Shown: positions 14,328 to 23,352, counted from the first letter of the stretch. The stretch is DNA of 64,000 nucleotides from PHBD01 sp964578535 (GCA_964578535.1 CAZODI010000005.1:1-64000), one strand, 5' to 3'. The notes: a model not told the origin generated them from the sequence alone. Made by a program: numbers and translations.

Positions 14328-17300
14328 ATGAAGCGTTCGGCGTTGTTTCTATGGATGCTGTTTTTTTGCCTGGTCCTGCCCTTGACGGCAATCGCGCAGG
14401 AAGACGAGGCGGACGAGTCCGCTCTGTTCACCTCCCTGGCGCCGGACGCACTGATCGTTCTTGACCTTTCGGGAAGCATGAACTGGGCGGCTGCCGGGGA
14501 ATACATGTATGCAGCCAGCTGTTCCTCCGACGGGCCGTTCTATAACGATCCCGCTGCTGGTCTCACAAAGTGCACAATCAGCACGACCAACGTCCCCAAA
14601 TACGGGACAACGAATTGTAACGGGGCTTTCTACAAGGCCAGCCGGTCCGGTTATACAACCGACTGCAGCCGCCTTTCCATCGCCAAGCGGGGGCTTTTCG
14701 AGATCCTGGACGATAACAACGATACATACATCAACCTTCAGGACTCCAACAGTCTTGGAATCCGACTCGGGTACATGCGCTATTACAATTGCGGATCCGA
14801 TGAAAGCGGGAGTTATTCAAGCGGCTGCAACATGGTCCTGAAGACCATCGACACCAAGTACAGCTCCATCTATTGCGGCAAAACCTCGAGCTGCTCAACC
14901 ACCGATGTCGGATCGAGCTCTACCATCTCAGGCGCAAGTGCCACCGGCGGAACGCCTCTGGCGGGCGCCCTGACAGAGGCCAAGGCTTATCTCGATTATC
15001 ACAAAAACACGGACAGCGCGGCTCTATGCCGCTCGAAGTTCGCCATCCTGATCACCGACGGTGCAGACACCTTTGCCTGCAGCGGCAACGGTCAGGAAAA
15101 CCAGGTGGATCAGTACAAGCGCCGGCGGGCCTTCGTGGAAAAAGCCAGGGCGCTTTCCGCAGCCGGTTATCGCACCTTTGTCATCGGCTTTGGTTCGGCC
15201 ATGCCCCATTTCCTCAAGAATACCCTGAACTGGGCCGCCTATCTCGGAGGCACCGACAACCCCCAGGCAACCAATACCGGAGACCCGACGGCCTATACCG
15301 AGGTTACATCCCCGTGTACAGCCGTAACGGTCACCAGCGGCAGCCAGTGCCTGGCCACGGCGGATTACAATGCGGCGAATTCCATCTGCTACCATACCCT
15401 GACGGGTGAAGAGGGCCATTACTACTCACCCAACGATCCCGGGGAACTGTCCCTCTCCGGGTATGCCTTCATCGCCTCGAACCCGGCCGAGCTCTCCGCA
15501 GCCCTGAAGGCGGCCTTCACAATCATTCGTGAGGCCACCTATTCCTTCTCACAGGCCTCCGTCCAGTCGACCCGGACACAGGACGAAAACTACATCTATG
15601 AAGGCTCCTTCCAACCCGTGACAAACGATCCTTTCTGGCTCGGACACCTCAAAAAATACAACATCAACACCGACGGGAGCGTCGGCAGCATGATCTGGGA
15701 CGCGGGCACGCTCCTCCAGGCAAGGGGGGCCGACACCCGGACCATGTATACGTACGTGGGAGGAGCACTTACCTCCTTCACGACGAGCATCGCCAGGGGC
15801 TATTTCAATGCCGATTCCGACACGGAACGGAACATGATCGTGGGATATATGCGTGGGGAATCCGCTTATAATTTCGATTACTGGAAGCTCGGGGACGTGT
15901 TCCGCTCCAATCCGATCACCATCAGCACACCGTCTTCCTTTTTCAATGACACCCGTGATGCCAACAACGCCTTTTCTACGTTCCGCTCCGGGCACGCCAG
16001 GACCTCCGCCATCGGCAACCGGGTCATCCTCGCCGGGGCCAACGACGCCCAGATGCATGCCTTCAAAACAAACGACGGCTCGGAGGCCTGGAGCTTCATC
16101 CCTCCCAATTTCCTGTACCGCCTCAAGTCCCTGGCCCATTCAACCCATCCCACGCTGCTGGCCCATGCCTATTATGTTGACGGTCAGGTGACCGTGTCCG
16201 AATACTGGACCGGCAGCGGCGATGGCACCAGCAAGACCTCAACCGACTGGAAAACCATCCTCGTCTTCGGTGAGGGAAGAGGCGGAAGCTCAACCCTCTG
16301 GAGTTCATCCGCATCCTGCGACACCGGCTTCAATTCCGCATACAGCACGACATACTCCAACTATTGTGGTTTCTATGCTCTAAACGTTACGAACCCGCTG
16401 ACCCCGACATACCTGTGGCGCATCATGCCTACCAGCACCCAGGCACCATACCTTGGTGATCCCTGGAGCCGGATGCAGATCGGGCGGGTCAGCATCATGG
16501 GGAACGAAAAATGGGTGGGGTTCGTCGGAGCCGGCTACAATGCCTCAGAGTGCGCCGGCGGCGGCACCTGCGATCCCCGGGGTAAGGGGTTTTACGTTAT
16601 TGACCTTGCAGACGGTACCGTCCTGTGGAGCTACACCCGGTCGGACAATACGAACATGAATTACAGCCTCCCGGCCCCTCCGGCCATTGCCGATACAGAC
16701 AATGACAACTTCATCGACACGGTCTACATCGGAGACCTGGGAGGAAGCATGTGGCGTTTCAAAATGTGCTCCGCTGCGGATCTCGCCAGCAGCCCCTACT
16801 GCACGACATCGAGCTGGTCGGGAAGCTTTCTCTTTGCCGCCTCTACCGGTACGATACGGCCCATTTTCACGAGTCCCGCCGTCGCGAAAGACAAGCAGAA
16901 TAATCTCTGGATCTACTGGGGTACGGGCGACAAGGCGGATCCGACGGCGTCCAACGCCCAGGAAAAGTTTTTTGGCCTCAAGGACAATGACCGAACGACA
17001 ACGTACGGGATCAATGACCTGGACAATATAACAACGGGAACCTACGACACCGCCTCGACCACAAAGAAAGGGTGGTACATCAACCTCGCCGGCCAGGGTG
17101 AAAAGATGCTGGCGGATCCCACGGTCTATGGCGGCGTCGTTTATTTCACATCCTATACACCTCCGATCGGGAGCGACCTTTGCTCCCAGGCAGGCACTGC
17201 CACCCTTTATGGCGTGAACTACACGACAGGCGGCGCAGCCCTGACGACCGGTACGGGAACGGCCCGCAGTGTCACACTCGGCGTGGGGATCCCCTCCGCA

Positions 17301-17465
17301 CCGGTCATCTCCCTGAAGCCGGGGTCGTCGCCGGTGCCGGATCTCTACGTGACTGTCAGCGGAGGTGCTGGAACAGGCGCCAGCACACTGCGAGCGAACA
17401 TCAACCCCGTATCGCCATCCAATCGAACGAACATGCTCTACTGGAGGGACCGGCGACTGCAATAA
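14328..17465 (+). CDS. pilY1: PilY1-type pilus tip adhesin / assembly factor
   Basis: A 1045-residue exported protein. The signal peptide ends near TAIAQEDE. A von Willebrand A domain follows with an intact MIDAS: DLSGSM (about residue 45), the Thr in GGTPLAGAL and the Asp in LITDGADTF. The C-terminal half is the PilY1 beta-propeller, with GNRVILAGANDAQMHAF, FYVIDLADGTVLWSYT and the calcium loop DTDNDNFIDTVYIGDLGG. A further EF-hand-like DDNNDTYINLQD lies inside the vWA region. Cysteines are numerous in the first 500 residues, consistent with the DsbC homologue at the head of the operon. PilY1 caps the pilus and governs extension, adhesion and surface sensing in other bacteria. Confidence 0.9.
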   Translation: MKRSALFLWMLFFCLVLPLTAIAQEDEADESALFTSLAPDALIVLDLSGSMNWAAAGEYMYAASCSSDGPFYNDPAAGLTKCTISTTNVPKYGTTNCNGAFYKASRSGYTTDCSRLSIAKRGLFEILDDNNDTYINLQDSNSLGIRLGYMRYYNCGSDESGSYSSGCNMVLKTIDTKYSSIYCGKTSSCSTTDVGSSSTISGASATGGTPLAGALTEAKAYLDYHKNTDSAALCRSKFAILITDGADTFACSGNGQENQVDQYKRRRAFVEKARALSAAGYRTFVIGFGSAMPHFLKNTLNWAAYLGGTDNPQATNTGDPTAYTEVTSPCTAVTVTSGSQCLATADYNAANSICYHTLTGEEGHYYSPNDPGELSLSGYAFIASNPAELSAALKAAFTIIREATYSFSQASVQSTRTQDENYIYEGSFQPVTNDPFWLGHLKKYNINTDGSVGSMIWDAGTLLQARGADTRTMYTYVGGALTSFTTSIARGYFNADSDTERNMIVGYMRGESAYNFDYWKLGDVFRSNPITISTPSSFFNDTRDANNAFSTFRSGHARTSAIGNRVILAGANDAQMHAFKTNDGSEAWSFIPPNFLYRLKSLAHSTHPTLLAHAYYVDGQVTVSEYWTGSGDGTSKTSTDWKTILVFGEGRGGSSTLWSSSASCDTGFNSAYSTTYSNYCGFYALNVTNPLTPTYLWRIMPTSTQAPYLGDPWSRMQIGRVSIMGNEKWVGFVGAGYNASECAGGGTCDPRGKGFYVIDLADGTVLWSYTRSDNTNMNYSLPAPPAIADTDNDNFIDTVYIGDLGGSMWRFKMCSAADLASSPYCTTSSWSGSFLFAASTGTIRPIFTSPAVAKDKQNNLWIYWGTGDKADPTASNAQEKFFGLKDNDRTTTYGINDLDNITTGTYDTASTTKKGWYINLAGQGEKMLADPTVYGGVVYFTSYTPPIGSDLCSQAGTATLYGVNYTTGGAALTTGTGTARSVTLGVGIPSAPVISLKPGSSPVPDLYVTVSGGAGTGASTLRANINPVSPSNRTNMLYWRDRRLQ

Positions 17466-17515
17466 CGATCCTTCTGGCAAGAGACCGTTCTCGGGAGTCG
17501 ATATCCAAATCCAAG

Positions 17516-17549
17516 AAAGGGGACAGACACGATGAGTCTGTCCCCTTTT
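17516..17549 (+). terminator. intrinsic terminator of the pilus operon
   Basis: AAAGGGGACAGAC (17516-17528) pairs with GTCTGTCCCCTTT after a 7-base loop, giving a 13-bp stem ending in TTTT. It is 50 bases after the pilY1 stop. The A/T flanks make it able to work in both directions. Confidence 0.8.
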
Positions 17550-17612
17550 CGCAGGGCTTGCCGTCGGCAATATTCATGAGCCACGCAGCAAAAGACAGGG
17601 ACAACGCAAATT

Positions 17613-17753
17613 CTATCTCTGAGCACTCCTATCCATAATCTTATCAACAATCCGTTTCGTCAGTTCCTTGATAAAGCCGTCTGACCCGATCAGGTCCACC
17701 GGTTTTTGGTAATCCTTCAGAAGCTCCTCTAAAATTTCACCCTTGATGGCCAT
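17613..17753 (-). pseudogene. IS256-family transposase, N-terminal fragment
   Basis: A 46-codon frame with a perfect start (GAGGAGG seven bases before ATG) encodes EELLKDYQKPVDLIGSDGF and then IKELTKRIVDKIMD, the characteristic opening of IS256-type transposases. It ends at a TAG where an intact protein would run on to about 400 residues with the DDE catalytic core. Only the left portion of the element survives. Confidence 0.75.
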
Positions 17754-18175
17754 GGGTAATCCTCCTCTGTCGTTGACGTCTTACCCTGACTCACGCCATT
17801 TACGCAGAATTGCCATCCCCCCCGAATCCGGATCCGGACCGACAATGCCTTGGAAAGGATCATGAAGGAGATCCGGCGAAGCACCAGGGTTGTGGGCACC
17901 TGACCCGACGGTCATTCCGCCCTCATGCTCTGCGCGGCCCGGCTCCGGCACATGGCCGGCACCCAATGGGGATCACGACGGTGCCTGAACATGGATCTGC
18001 TCAAACAATAGGGCCTGGAACAAGCTATCGACCTTGTGGAGACAATCTAAACCCCGTCGGGCACTGCCACTACAAAAGCGAAAGATTCTCGACACTACCT
18101 TCTTGACACCCTCTTAGCACGATCCCCACTGATCAGGTGACCGCAATAATAAGCGCACAGGAGCGCATGACGCTC
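17754..18175. mobile_element. IS256 remnant region between the two pilus operons
   Basis: No intact gene is seen here. The stretch carries the upstream end of the minus-strand transposase fragment (17754 to about 17816), the plus-strand C-terminal fragment (17841-18011), and a tail (18012 to about 18110) ending in a likely inverted-repeat end. Nothing else is recognisable as far as the pilQ terminator. Confidence 0.6.
17841..18011 (+). pseudogene. IS256-family transposase, C-terminal fragment with internal stop
   Basis: This reads TDNALERIMKEIRRSTRVVGT, then an in-frame TGA, then PDGHSALMLCAARLRHMAGT and ending in RRCLNMDLLKQ. That is the C-terminal part of an IS256 transposase, which usually reads KRRTRVVG-FP at the site of the stop. 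The fragment is on the opposite strand to the N-terminal piece at 17613, so the two do not form one simple interrupted gene. The sequence ending CGACACTACC near 18100 may be the terminal inverted repeat. Confidence 0.72.
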
Positions 18176-18221
18176 AAAAAAGAGAAAGCCCCTCCCCGAG
18201 CAATTATGCAGGGAGGGGCTT
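18176..18221 (-). terminator. intrinsic terminator of the ftsB-pilMNOPQ operon
   Basis: On the minus strand AAGCCCCTCCC and GGGAGGGGCTT form an 11-bp stem with a 14-base loop, followed by TCTCTTTTTT. It begins 34 bases after the pilQ stop. Confidence 0.85.
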
Positions 18222-18254
18222 CCCATGTGTCCAGGTTCTGTTCTGCGCGCTCGT

Positions 18255-20021
18255 TTATCCTTCCGCTGACGTCAGCGGCTCGACAAAAACCGCTGTGTCC
18301 GTCGAATTGATGATCTTCGGCGTGACAAAGATAAGCAGCTGCGTTTTCTTCTTCGTGATGTCTTCCGTCTTGAAAAGCCAGCCCAGAACAGGGATCTTAT
18401 GGATCCATGGAACCCCCGTTACAGCCTCCGTGTCCGTAGTTTTCATGATTCCGCCGATGACGATCGTATCCCCGTCCCTCACGACAACCGTGGATTCGAT
18501 CTCGCTCTTGTTGATCGGGGGGTTGTTCTGCAGGCTGGCGGCCCGGGCATAGTCGGCGTAGTCGTTGGACGCCTTGATCTCCATCGAAATCTTTCCGTCC
18601 GGCGTCAGCCGGGGTTTCACCTCGAGCTTCAGGACCGCTTCCTTGAAGGATACCGTGGCCGGACTGGTTGAGGATGCCGGCGTCACGTACGGCACATCCT
18701 CCCCCTGCTTGATAATGGCCTTGACATTGTCCATCGTTGTGATCTTCGGAGAAGAGATAATGCGGGTCTCACTGATCGTTTCACTGGCAGCAAGCTGCAC
18801 GTCCAAAACCGCCTTGGAGCTTCCCAGGACGATGCCGAGCGTCGGAGATGTTATGGTTGACGCCATGGGCAGGAAATTCACGGCCAAGGCCTCGCTGGTA
18901 AGACCTATCCCCGTGGGCGGAGTGGTCACGAGAGAATTCAGCAGGGATGGGTTGGTTCCCCCCGCCGCACCATAAGGATAACTATTTGCTCCACCCAATC
19001 CGGTGCCGCCGGCCGCCCATTGAACGCCCAGATTCCGGATGAAACTGTCCGTCGTCTCGATGATCTTCGCTTCAATAGACACCTGCCTCAGCCGACCCTT
19101 CTCGACGAGTTGTTTTTGTTCTTCCTCCTTACGGGCCAGCTCCGCTTTTCTCTGTTCTTCTTCGATGGCCTTTCTATCGGCTGTTTCTTTTTTCAGTTTG
19201 TCCTGGGTTATGATGGAGATTACATCACCCGATTCCTTTTTCGTCAGGCTGTTCAGGGAAAGGATTGTATCCAGGGCCTGATCCCATGGAACATTCTTCA
19301 GGGTAATGGTAACGCTCCCCTTGATGTCCTCGGCCGACACGATGTTTTTCCCACTCACCTCGGAAAGAAGACGAAAGACGGAACGGATGTTGGCATCCTG
19401 GAAATCGATGGAAATTCTCTGGCCTGTGTATTTCGGTTTTTCCCCGTCCGCCGCATCCAAGTCGTAAGATTTTGCTGCCTGCACCGGCTTGGCTTCCGCC
19501 GGTGCCTGCCCGAGAAGAAGCGCCTTGCTGGAAACCACCGGCGTTTTCGTTGAGACGGACGGCTTTATGGCCGGCACGGAAGGCTTTGCAACCGGTGCGG
19601 GAGACTTCGCGATCGCCAGCGTGGTCACATTGAAATCAACAAGTATGGAGCGACTGCTCTGCCTGACGATGAACGGTACCCGCTCCTTCAGACTGACATC
19701 CACAGCGACCCAGCTTCGACTCCCGGATCCTTTCCCGTCAGCGACAATGCTTTTGATGTTGTCTAATTCACCGGCTCCATGGGTCCGCTTGAGTTTGTCC
19801 GGCACGGAAGCCCCTTCCAGCCGAATTCGCACAACGTTTCCATCCCGTTCCTCCACCGTGAATGAAGCGGGTTTCGATACCAGGATATTGACTCGCTCCT
19901 TCCCGGTCGGATGATCGAATGTGATGCCTTCCAGTACAGCCGGATCGGCGGCATTTCCTCCGGGCAGAAGGACGGCCAGTACAAAGAAAACGACGAGTAG
20001 TCCCTCAATCAATCGCTTCAT
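18255..20021 (-). CDS. pilQ: type IV pilus secretin PilQ
   Basis: A 588-residue outer-membrane secretin through which the pilus exits. The signal peptide (LLVVFFVLAVLLPGGNA) is followed by one AMIN peptidoglycan-binding domain (to about residue 130), then a Pro/Lys/Ala-rich linker. Next comes the secretin N0/STN region (ISIDFQDANIRSVFRLLSEV, VPWDQALDTIL) and the C-terminal secretin beta-domain (VPYVTPAS, VVVRDGDTIVIGGIMKT, VPWIHKIPVLGWLFK, TQLLIFVTPKII). It is shorter than Pseudomonas PilQ, with a single AMIN copy. Start and pilP stop overlap by four bases. Confidence 0.93.
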   Translation of the reverse strand: MKRLIEGLLVVFFVLAVLLPGGNAADPAVLEGITFDHPTGKERVNILVSKPASFTVEERDGNVVRIRLEGASVPDKLKRTHGAGELDNIKSIVADGKGSGSRSWVAVDVSLKERVPFIVRQSSRSILVDFNVTTLAIAKSPAPVAKPSVPAIKPSVSTKTPVVSSKALLLGQAPAEAKPVQAAKSYDLDAADGEKPKYTGQRISIDFQDANIRSVFRLLSEVSGKNIVSAEDIKGSVTITLKNVPWDQALDTILSLNSLTKKESGDVISIITQDKLKKETADRKAIEEEQRKAELARKEEEQKQLVEKGRLRQVSIEAKIIETTDSFIRNLGVQWAAGGTGLGGANSYPYGAAGGTNPSLLNSLVTTPPTGIGLTSEALAVNFLPMASTITSPTLGIVLGSSKAVLDVQLAASETISETRIISSPKITTMDNVKAIIKQGEDVPYVTPASSTSPATVSFKEAVLKLEVKPRLTPDGKISMEIKASNDYADYARAASLQNNPPINKSEIESTVVVRDGDTIVIGGIMKTTDTEAVTGVPWIHKIPVLGWLFKTEDITKKKTQLLIFVTPKIINSTDTAVFVEPLTSAEG

Positions 20022-20521
20022 GGTTTCACCCCTTCATCCTTGTGAAGCAGAATCGGAATCCGCTTCGCTTTCGCCTTTCCCCCGCCCTCTCGCAACCTTT
20101 CCTCCACAATGATCCGATCGGCAAGGATCTCCACCACACGGCCATTGTTTTGCCCAATGTATGTGCCTGGCACCACGGGATAAAACTTCTTGGCGATTTT
20201 ATCCTCCATCATGGCGACACGACTGGCTTTGCCAACGGCAATACCCACCAGGGAAAACTGCTCCAGTGACAGATTCTGCAACGGGGAGATGGGACCCGTT
20301 TTCCGTTGGCCGGTCGTCTTTTTAACCACCAACGGCTTGTTCAACTCGAGAAAGGGCTTGAACGGATCCGGCTTCCCCGCTGGCACATACCGGTACGTCT
20401 CCACCGGAACCTGCGGCTGTGGAACCGGCTGCACCGCCGTCTGGGTCCATCCGTCGGCCACCATCAACAGAACCGCACCGCAGGCGGCTATTCCCATCCA
20501 GCTACGGTTTTTTCTTTTCAT
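20018..20521 (-). CDS. pilP: type IV pilus assembly protein PilP
   Basis: A 167-residue protein. A hydrophobic N-terminus containing IAAC, which could be a lipobox though the preceding stretch is short, leads to a Pro-rich linker (VQPVPQPQVPVETY). The PilP domain KPDPFKPFL, then LQNLSLEQFSLVGIAV and YPVVPGTYIGQNNGRVVEI then follow. PilP links the inner-membrane PilMNO platform to the PilQ secretin across the periplasm. Its start lies 20 bases inside the end of pilO. Confidence 0.92.
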   Translation of the reverse strand: MKRKNRSWMGIAACGAVLLMVADGWTQTAVQPVPQPQVPVETYRYVPAGKPDPFKPFLELNKPLVVKKTTGQRKTGPISPLQNLSLEQFSLVGIAVGKASRVAMMEDKIAKKFYPVVPGTYIGQNNGRVVEILADRIIVEERLREGGGKAKAKRIPILLHKDEGVKP

Positions 20522-21221
20522 CGGCCTTATCCAGGAACATGTATGTCTTGATGATGCAGGATGTTGTAAGGACCCTCTGACCTTTCAGATCCTTTCCCTC
20601 TCCCATGGTTATTTCTTCGACGTTCACGATTCGCGGAAGCTTGGCAACCTTGTCGAAGAAGACGGCCGCACTGTGAAACGGACCGTTCACGGAGACCTTA
20701 ACAGGGATTTCCTCGTAGAACGATACAGGCTCAGCGGCTTTCCCCTTTGCTCCCTTGGCCGGATCCCCTGCCTTTGCATCCTGAGTCTTCTGTTCCGCCC
20801 GCTGGTCGGAAGGCTTCAGATTCTGAGCAATCTGCGGCTGTGCCTCCGTCTTCTTCTCCGGGGCTTTCGGCTCAAAGAGAACAAACTCAACCCCCGCCTC
20901 CTTTCCGGCTTCTGCAACAGCCAAGAAAAGTCCGGGGATCTCCCTCTGGTTCGGAAGCTTGGTGAGAGCCAGCTGGTATGCCTCCTTGAGGGCCTGCACT
21001 TCCTTTATGAACTTATCCCTCTGCTTTGCAATGCGATCTTTCTCGTCGATCTGCTGATCCAGGGTCGCCTTTTTTTCTTCCAGTCCTTTCTTCTTCTCCA
21101 GAGCAGCTTCCAGATAGAAGAACCAGAAAAAATACCCCAGCAGGAGAAGGACCGCGCAAAGAATTCCGATCTTTGCCGGCATGGACAACTTCTTCAGATC
21201 CTCCAGGGACGACAGGGCCAT
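20502..21221 (-). CDS. pilO: type IV pilus assembly protein PilO
   Basis: A 239-residue inner-membrane protein: short cytoplasmic start, one membrane segment (KIGILCAVLLLLGYFFWFFYL), a long coiled coil (about residues 45-100) and the PilO periplasmic domain (KLPNQREIPGLFLAVAEAGKEAGVEF, VKVSVNGPFHSAAVFFDKVAKLPRIVNVE). An Ala/Lys/Gln-rich insert of about 35 residues (about 125-160) lies within that domain. It pairs with PilN in the alignment complex. Confidence 0.92.
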   Translation of the reverse strand: MALSSLEDLKKLSMPAKIGILCAVLLLLGYFFWFFYLEAALEKKKGLEEKKATLDQQIDEKDRIAKQRDKFIKEVQALKEAYQLALTKLPNQREIPGLFLAVAEAGKEAGVEFVLFEPKAPEKKTEAQPQIAQNLKPSDQRAEQKTQDAKAGDPAKGAKGKAAEPVSFYEEIPVKVSVNGPFHSAAVFFDKVAKLPRIVNVEEITMGEGKDLKGQRVLTTSCIIKTYMFLDKADEKKKP

Positions 21222-21224
21222 GGC

Positions 21225-21773
21225 TCACATGCTCCTTCTGGTGATGCACTTCAGGGTGAATTGCTGCAGTTTGCGGCCGGTGAGATCTTTCTGTCTGGAG
21301 GAGACGAGATCGACAGACTTGATGAATGATGCCGTTTCAAGACTCTTCATGAATCTGGCAACGGCAATGCTGTCCACGGCCATCCCCTCGATGGTCAGAT
21401 TCGTCCCCGCTTCCGCAATCTTTTCGAGCCAAATCTCCTTGACCGGAACCAGGGATGTAAACTGGTCCAGCATTCGCACGGGATAAAGTCGGTTCTCCTC
21501 CAGCCTTTGGATTATGGAGAGCTTTTTCTCCATCAGCAGCTTGTCGGCCTTGAACGTTTCCACCTCGCCGACAATTTTGTTCAGAACCGCAAGTCTTTGT
21601 TCATTATTTGCAATATCCGATTCAAGGCTGCTCGTTGTCATGATCATGTAGGCCGCCACGGAACCCAGGAGGACAAGAAACAGGAGAATCACTCCGGCAT
21701 AAACAAACAGCTCCGCTTTTGTGTCCTCTTTTTTCTTCTTCTCAACGTATGGGAGCAGATTGATGCGGATCAT
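21225..21773 (-). CDS. pilN: type IV pilus assembly protein PilN
   Basis: A 182-residue bitopic inner-membrane protein. It starts with MIRINLLPY, the conserved INLLP peptide that docks into the PilM groove, then one membrane helix (FVYAGVILLFLVLLGSVAAY), a coiled coil and the Fims/PilN ferredoxin-like domain. Its ATG shares one base with the pilM stop (TAATG), so the two are translationally coupled. Confidence 0.93.
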   Translation of the reverse strand: MIRINLLPYVEKKKKEDTKAELFVYAGVILLFLVLLGSVAAYMIMTTSSLESDIANNEQRLAVLNKIVGEVETFKADKLLMEKKLSIIQRLEENRLYPVRMLDQFTSLVPVKEIWLEKIAEAGTNLTIEGMAVDSIAVARFMKSLETASFIKSVDLVSSRQKDLTGRKLQQFTLKCITRRSM

Positions 21774-22849
21774 TAGTCGCCAATCCTCCTCAATGCGAGA
21801 CCCACCCCTACCGCGGCAATCGAGGCGATGCGATCCATGGTGTCCGGATCCAGCTTCTTCCTGTTGATGCCGATCTTCCGAAAGGGATTGACAATCTCGG
21901 TTTCAATGTTGAGTCTCTGGTAGAGTTCTCCTGCTAGTCCCGGCAGGTTGGCTCCTCCACCGGAAAGAATGATCTTCTTGATGGATGCGCCTCCATAGGA
22001 GGACTGAAAATATTCAATGGATCGTTCTATCTCCAGGATCAGGGGCTCGGCGAAGGAAAGGAGACTGGCCATGACCTCACGTCGGGCAGTTTCGTCGAAG
22101 GCCATCTTTCCGGCTTTGACTTGTTCCGCTTCTTCGAACGTCAATCCGAACCGCTCTTGAATCGCCTCGGTTACGGCATTCCCTCCGAGCGTGAAATCAC
22201 GTGTAAAAACAGAGGTTGCGCTTTTGATGACGCTTATGTTTGTAATGGTTGCCCCGATATTTACAATCACGACCATCTCGTTTTCCTGATAGTCGTAATT
22301 CTCTTCGAACATGGTCTCCAGGGCGAAGGAATCGACATCCATGATTGCCACGGAGAGGCCCGCGTCCATAAGGGCATCCACGAAGCTGTTGACCGCCTCT
22401 TTCTTGGCGGCAACGATGAGAACATCCATCTGGTTCGGATTGTATTCGGAGGCCCCGAGGATCTCGAAGTCAAAATTGATATCATCCATGTTGTCAAAGG
22501 GAAGGTACTTGGCCGCTTCATCCCGGATCAGCTCACGAAGTTCCTCCTCTTCCATGGTGGCAAAATTGACTTTCTTCACGATCACGGAATGGCCGGACAG
22601 GGATGTAACAATCGCTTTCTTGCTGCAGCCCGAATTTTTAAACAATTCTTTAACTTTTTCGGTGAGGGCTCTCTGGTCGACCAGCAAGCCGTCGACGATG
22701 ATGCCTCTGGGAAGGGGGATCTGAGAAAAGTGATTTAAAAGATATCCATCGGCGGAATCCAGAACTTCCACCAGTTTCAGTGAACTGGACCCGATATCCA
22801 GTCCCACAACCTGTTTCTTTCCGGCAAACAAGTTTCTGATATCGAACAT
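21773..22849 (-). CDS. pilM: type IV pilus assembly ATPase-like protein PilM
   Basis: A 358-residue cytoplasmic FtsA/actin-like protein. The phosphate-1 motif VGLDIGSSSLKLVEV is at the N-terminus, VVIVNIGATITNISV is the second phosphate loop and IILSGGGANLPGLAGEL the adenosine motif. It binds the N-terminal peptide of PilN and connects the platform to the motor ATPases. No pilB, pilT or pilC is in the window. The gene begins 78 bases after ftsB with no terminator between them. Confidence 0.94.
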   Translation of the reverse strand: MFDIRNLFAGKKQVVGLDIGSSSLKLVEVLDSADGYLLNHFSQIPLPRGIIVDGLLVDQRALTEKVKELFKNSGCSKKAIVTSLSGHSVIVKKVNFATMEEEELRELIRDEAAKYLPFDNMDDINFDFEILGASEYNPNQMDVLIVAAKKEAVNSFVDALMDAGLSVAIMDVDSFALETMFEENYDYQENEMVVIVNIGATITNISVIKSATSVFTRDFTLGGNAVTEAIQERFGLTFEEAEQVKAGKMAFDETARREVMASLLSFAEPLILEIERSIEYFQSSYGGASIKKIILSGGGANLPGLAGELYQRLNIETEIVNPFRKIGINRKKLDPDTMDRIASIAAVGVGLALRRIGD

Positions 22850-22926
22850 GGGATCACCACAAAAGAAATGGGTTCGTCACGTTCCTCCTGCCGGTCATGC
22901 CGGCAAGCGGGCCATTTCCGTCACAC

Positions 22927-23193
22927 TTATTTCGGAAATCGATATACAACGTCTCCTTTCTTGACCATGCCCAACTCATTGCGGGCCACCATCTCAATGT
23001 AACCCAGATGGTTTTTCAGCAAATCGATTTTCTTCTGATACTCCCTGTTCTCTTGTACGATATCCTCATTCGCTTGCTGGATGGCTGCCAGCTTCTTGCC
23101 CATCCTGAAATTATCCAGCAACCCCCGGTTTCCGAAGGTGATGAGAATCGCCATAAACATTATGAATACGAAAAGATACCTACCTACCCGCAT
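22927..23193 (-). CDS. ftsB: FtsB/DivIC-family septum formation initiator
   Basis: An 88-residue bitopic protein: MRVGRYLFVFIMFMAILITFGNRG is a single membrane helix, followed by a coiled coil (AAIQQANEDIVQENREYQKKIDLLKNH) and the FtsB-type ending YIEMVARNELGMVKKGDVVYRF. FtsB-like proteins link to FtsL and FtsQ in the divisome. It is first in the operon before pilMNOPQ, whereas in many proteobacteria ftsB sits next to eno. Whether it serves division or the pilus complex is not settled by sequence. Confidence 0.88.
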   Translation of the reverse strand: MRVGRYLFVFIMFMAILITFGNRGLLDNFRMGKKLAAIQQANEDIVQENREYQKKIDLLKNHLGYIEMVARNELGMVKKGDVVYRFPK

Positions 23194-23239
23194 AATATTC
23201 AGATTGAGACAGGTATTTCGTTACGCAATTTGGATAGGA

Positions 23240-23268
23240 AATATAAAGCAAATTTAAACGCTTTGCAA
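23240..23268 (-). promoter_or_regulatory. sigma-70-type promoter for ftsB-pilMNOPQ
   Basis: On the minus strand TTGCAA and TATATT are separated by exactly 17 bases, in an A/T-rich stretch 47-75 bases before the ftsB start. Confidence 0.65.
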
Positions 23269-23352
23269 CATAAAATCAAATTTTGGATAAAATGATTGAG
23301 TTGGAACTTACAATTGGTCAAAAAATGTAAGGCAAAGGGTAGGATGGAATGC

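Noticed and set aside
17516..17549. The GGGGACAGAC hairpin as a REP-type mobile repeat
   Set aside because: Similar sequences are dispersed in some deltaproteobacterial genomes, but only one copy is in the window, and its place after pilY1 with a T-run is best explained as a terminator.
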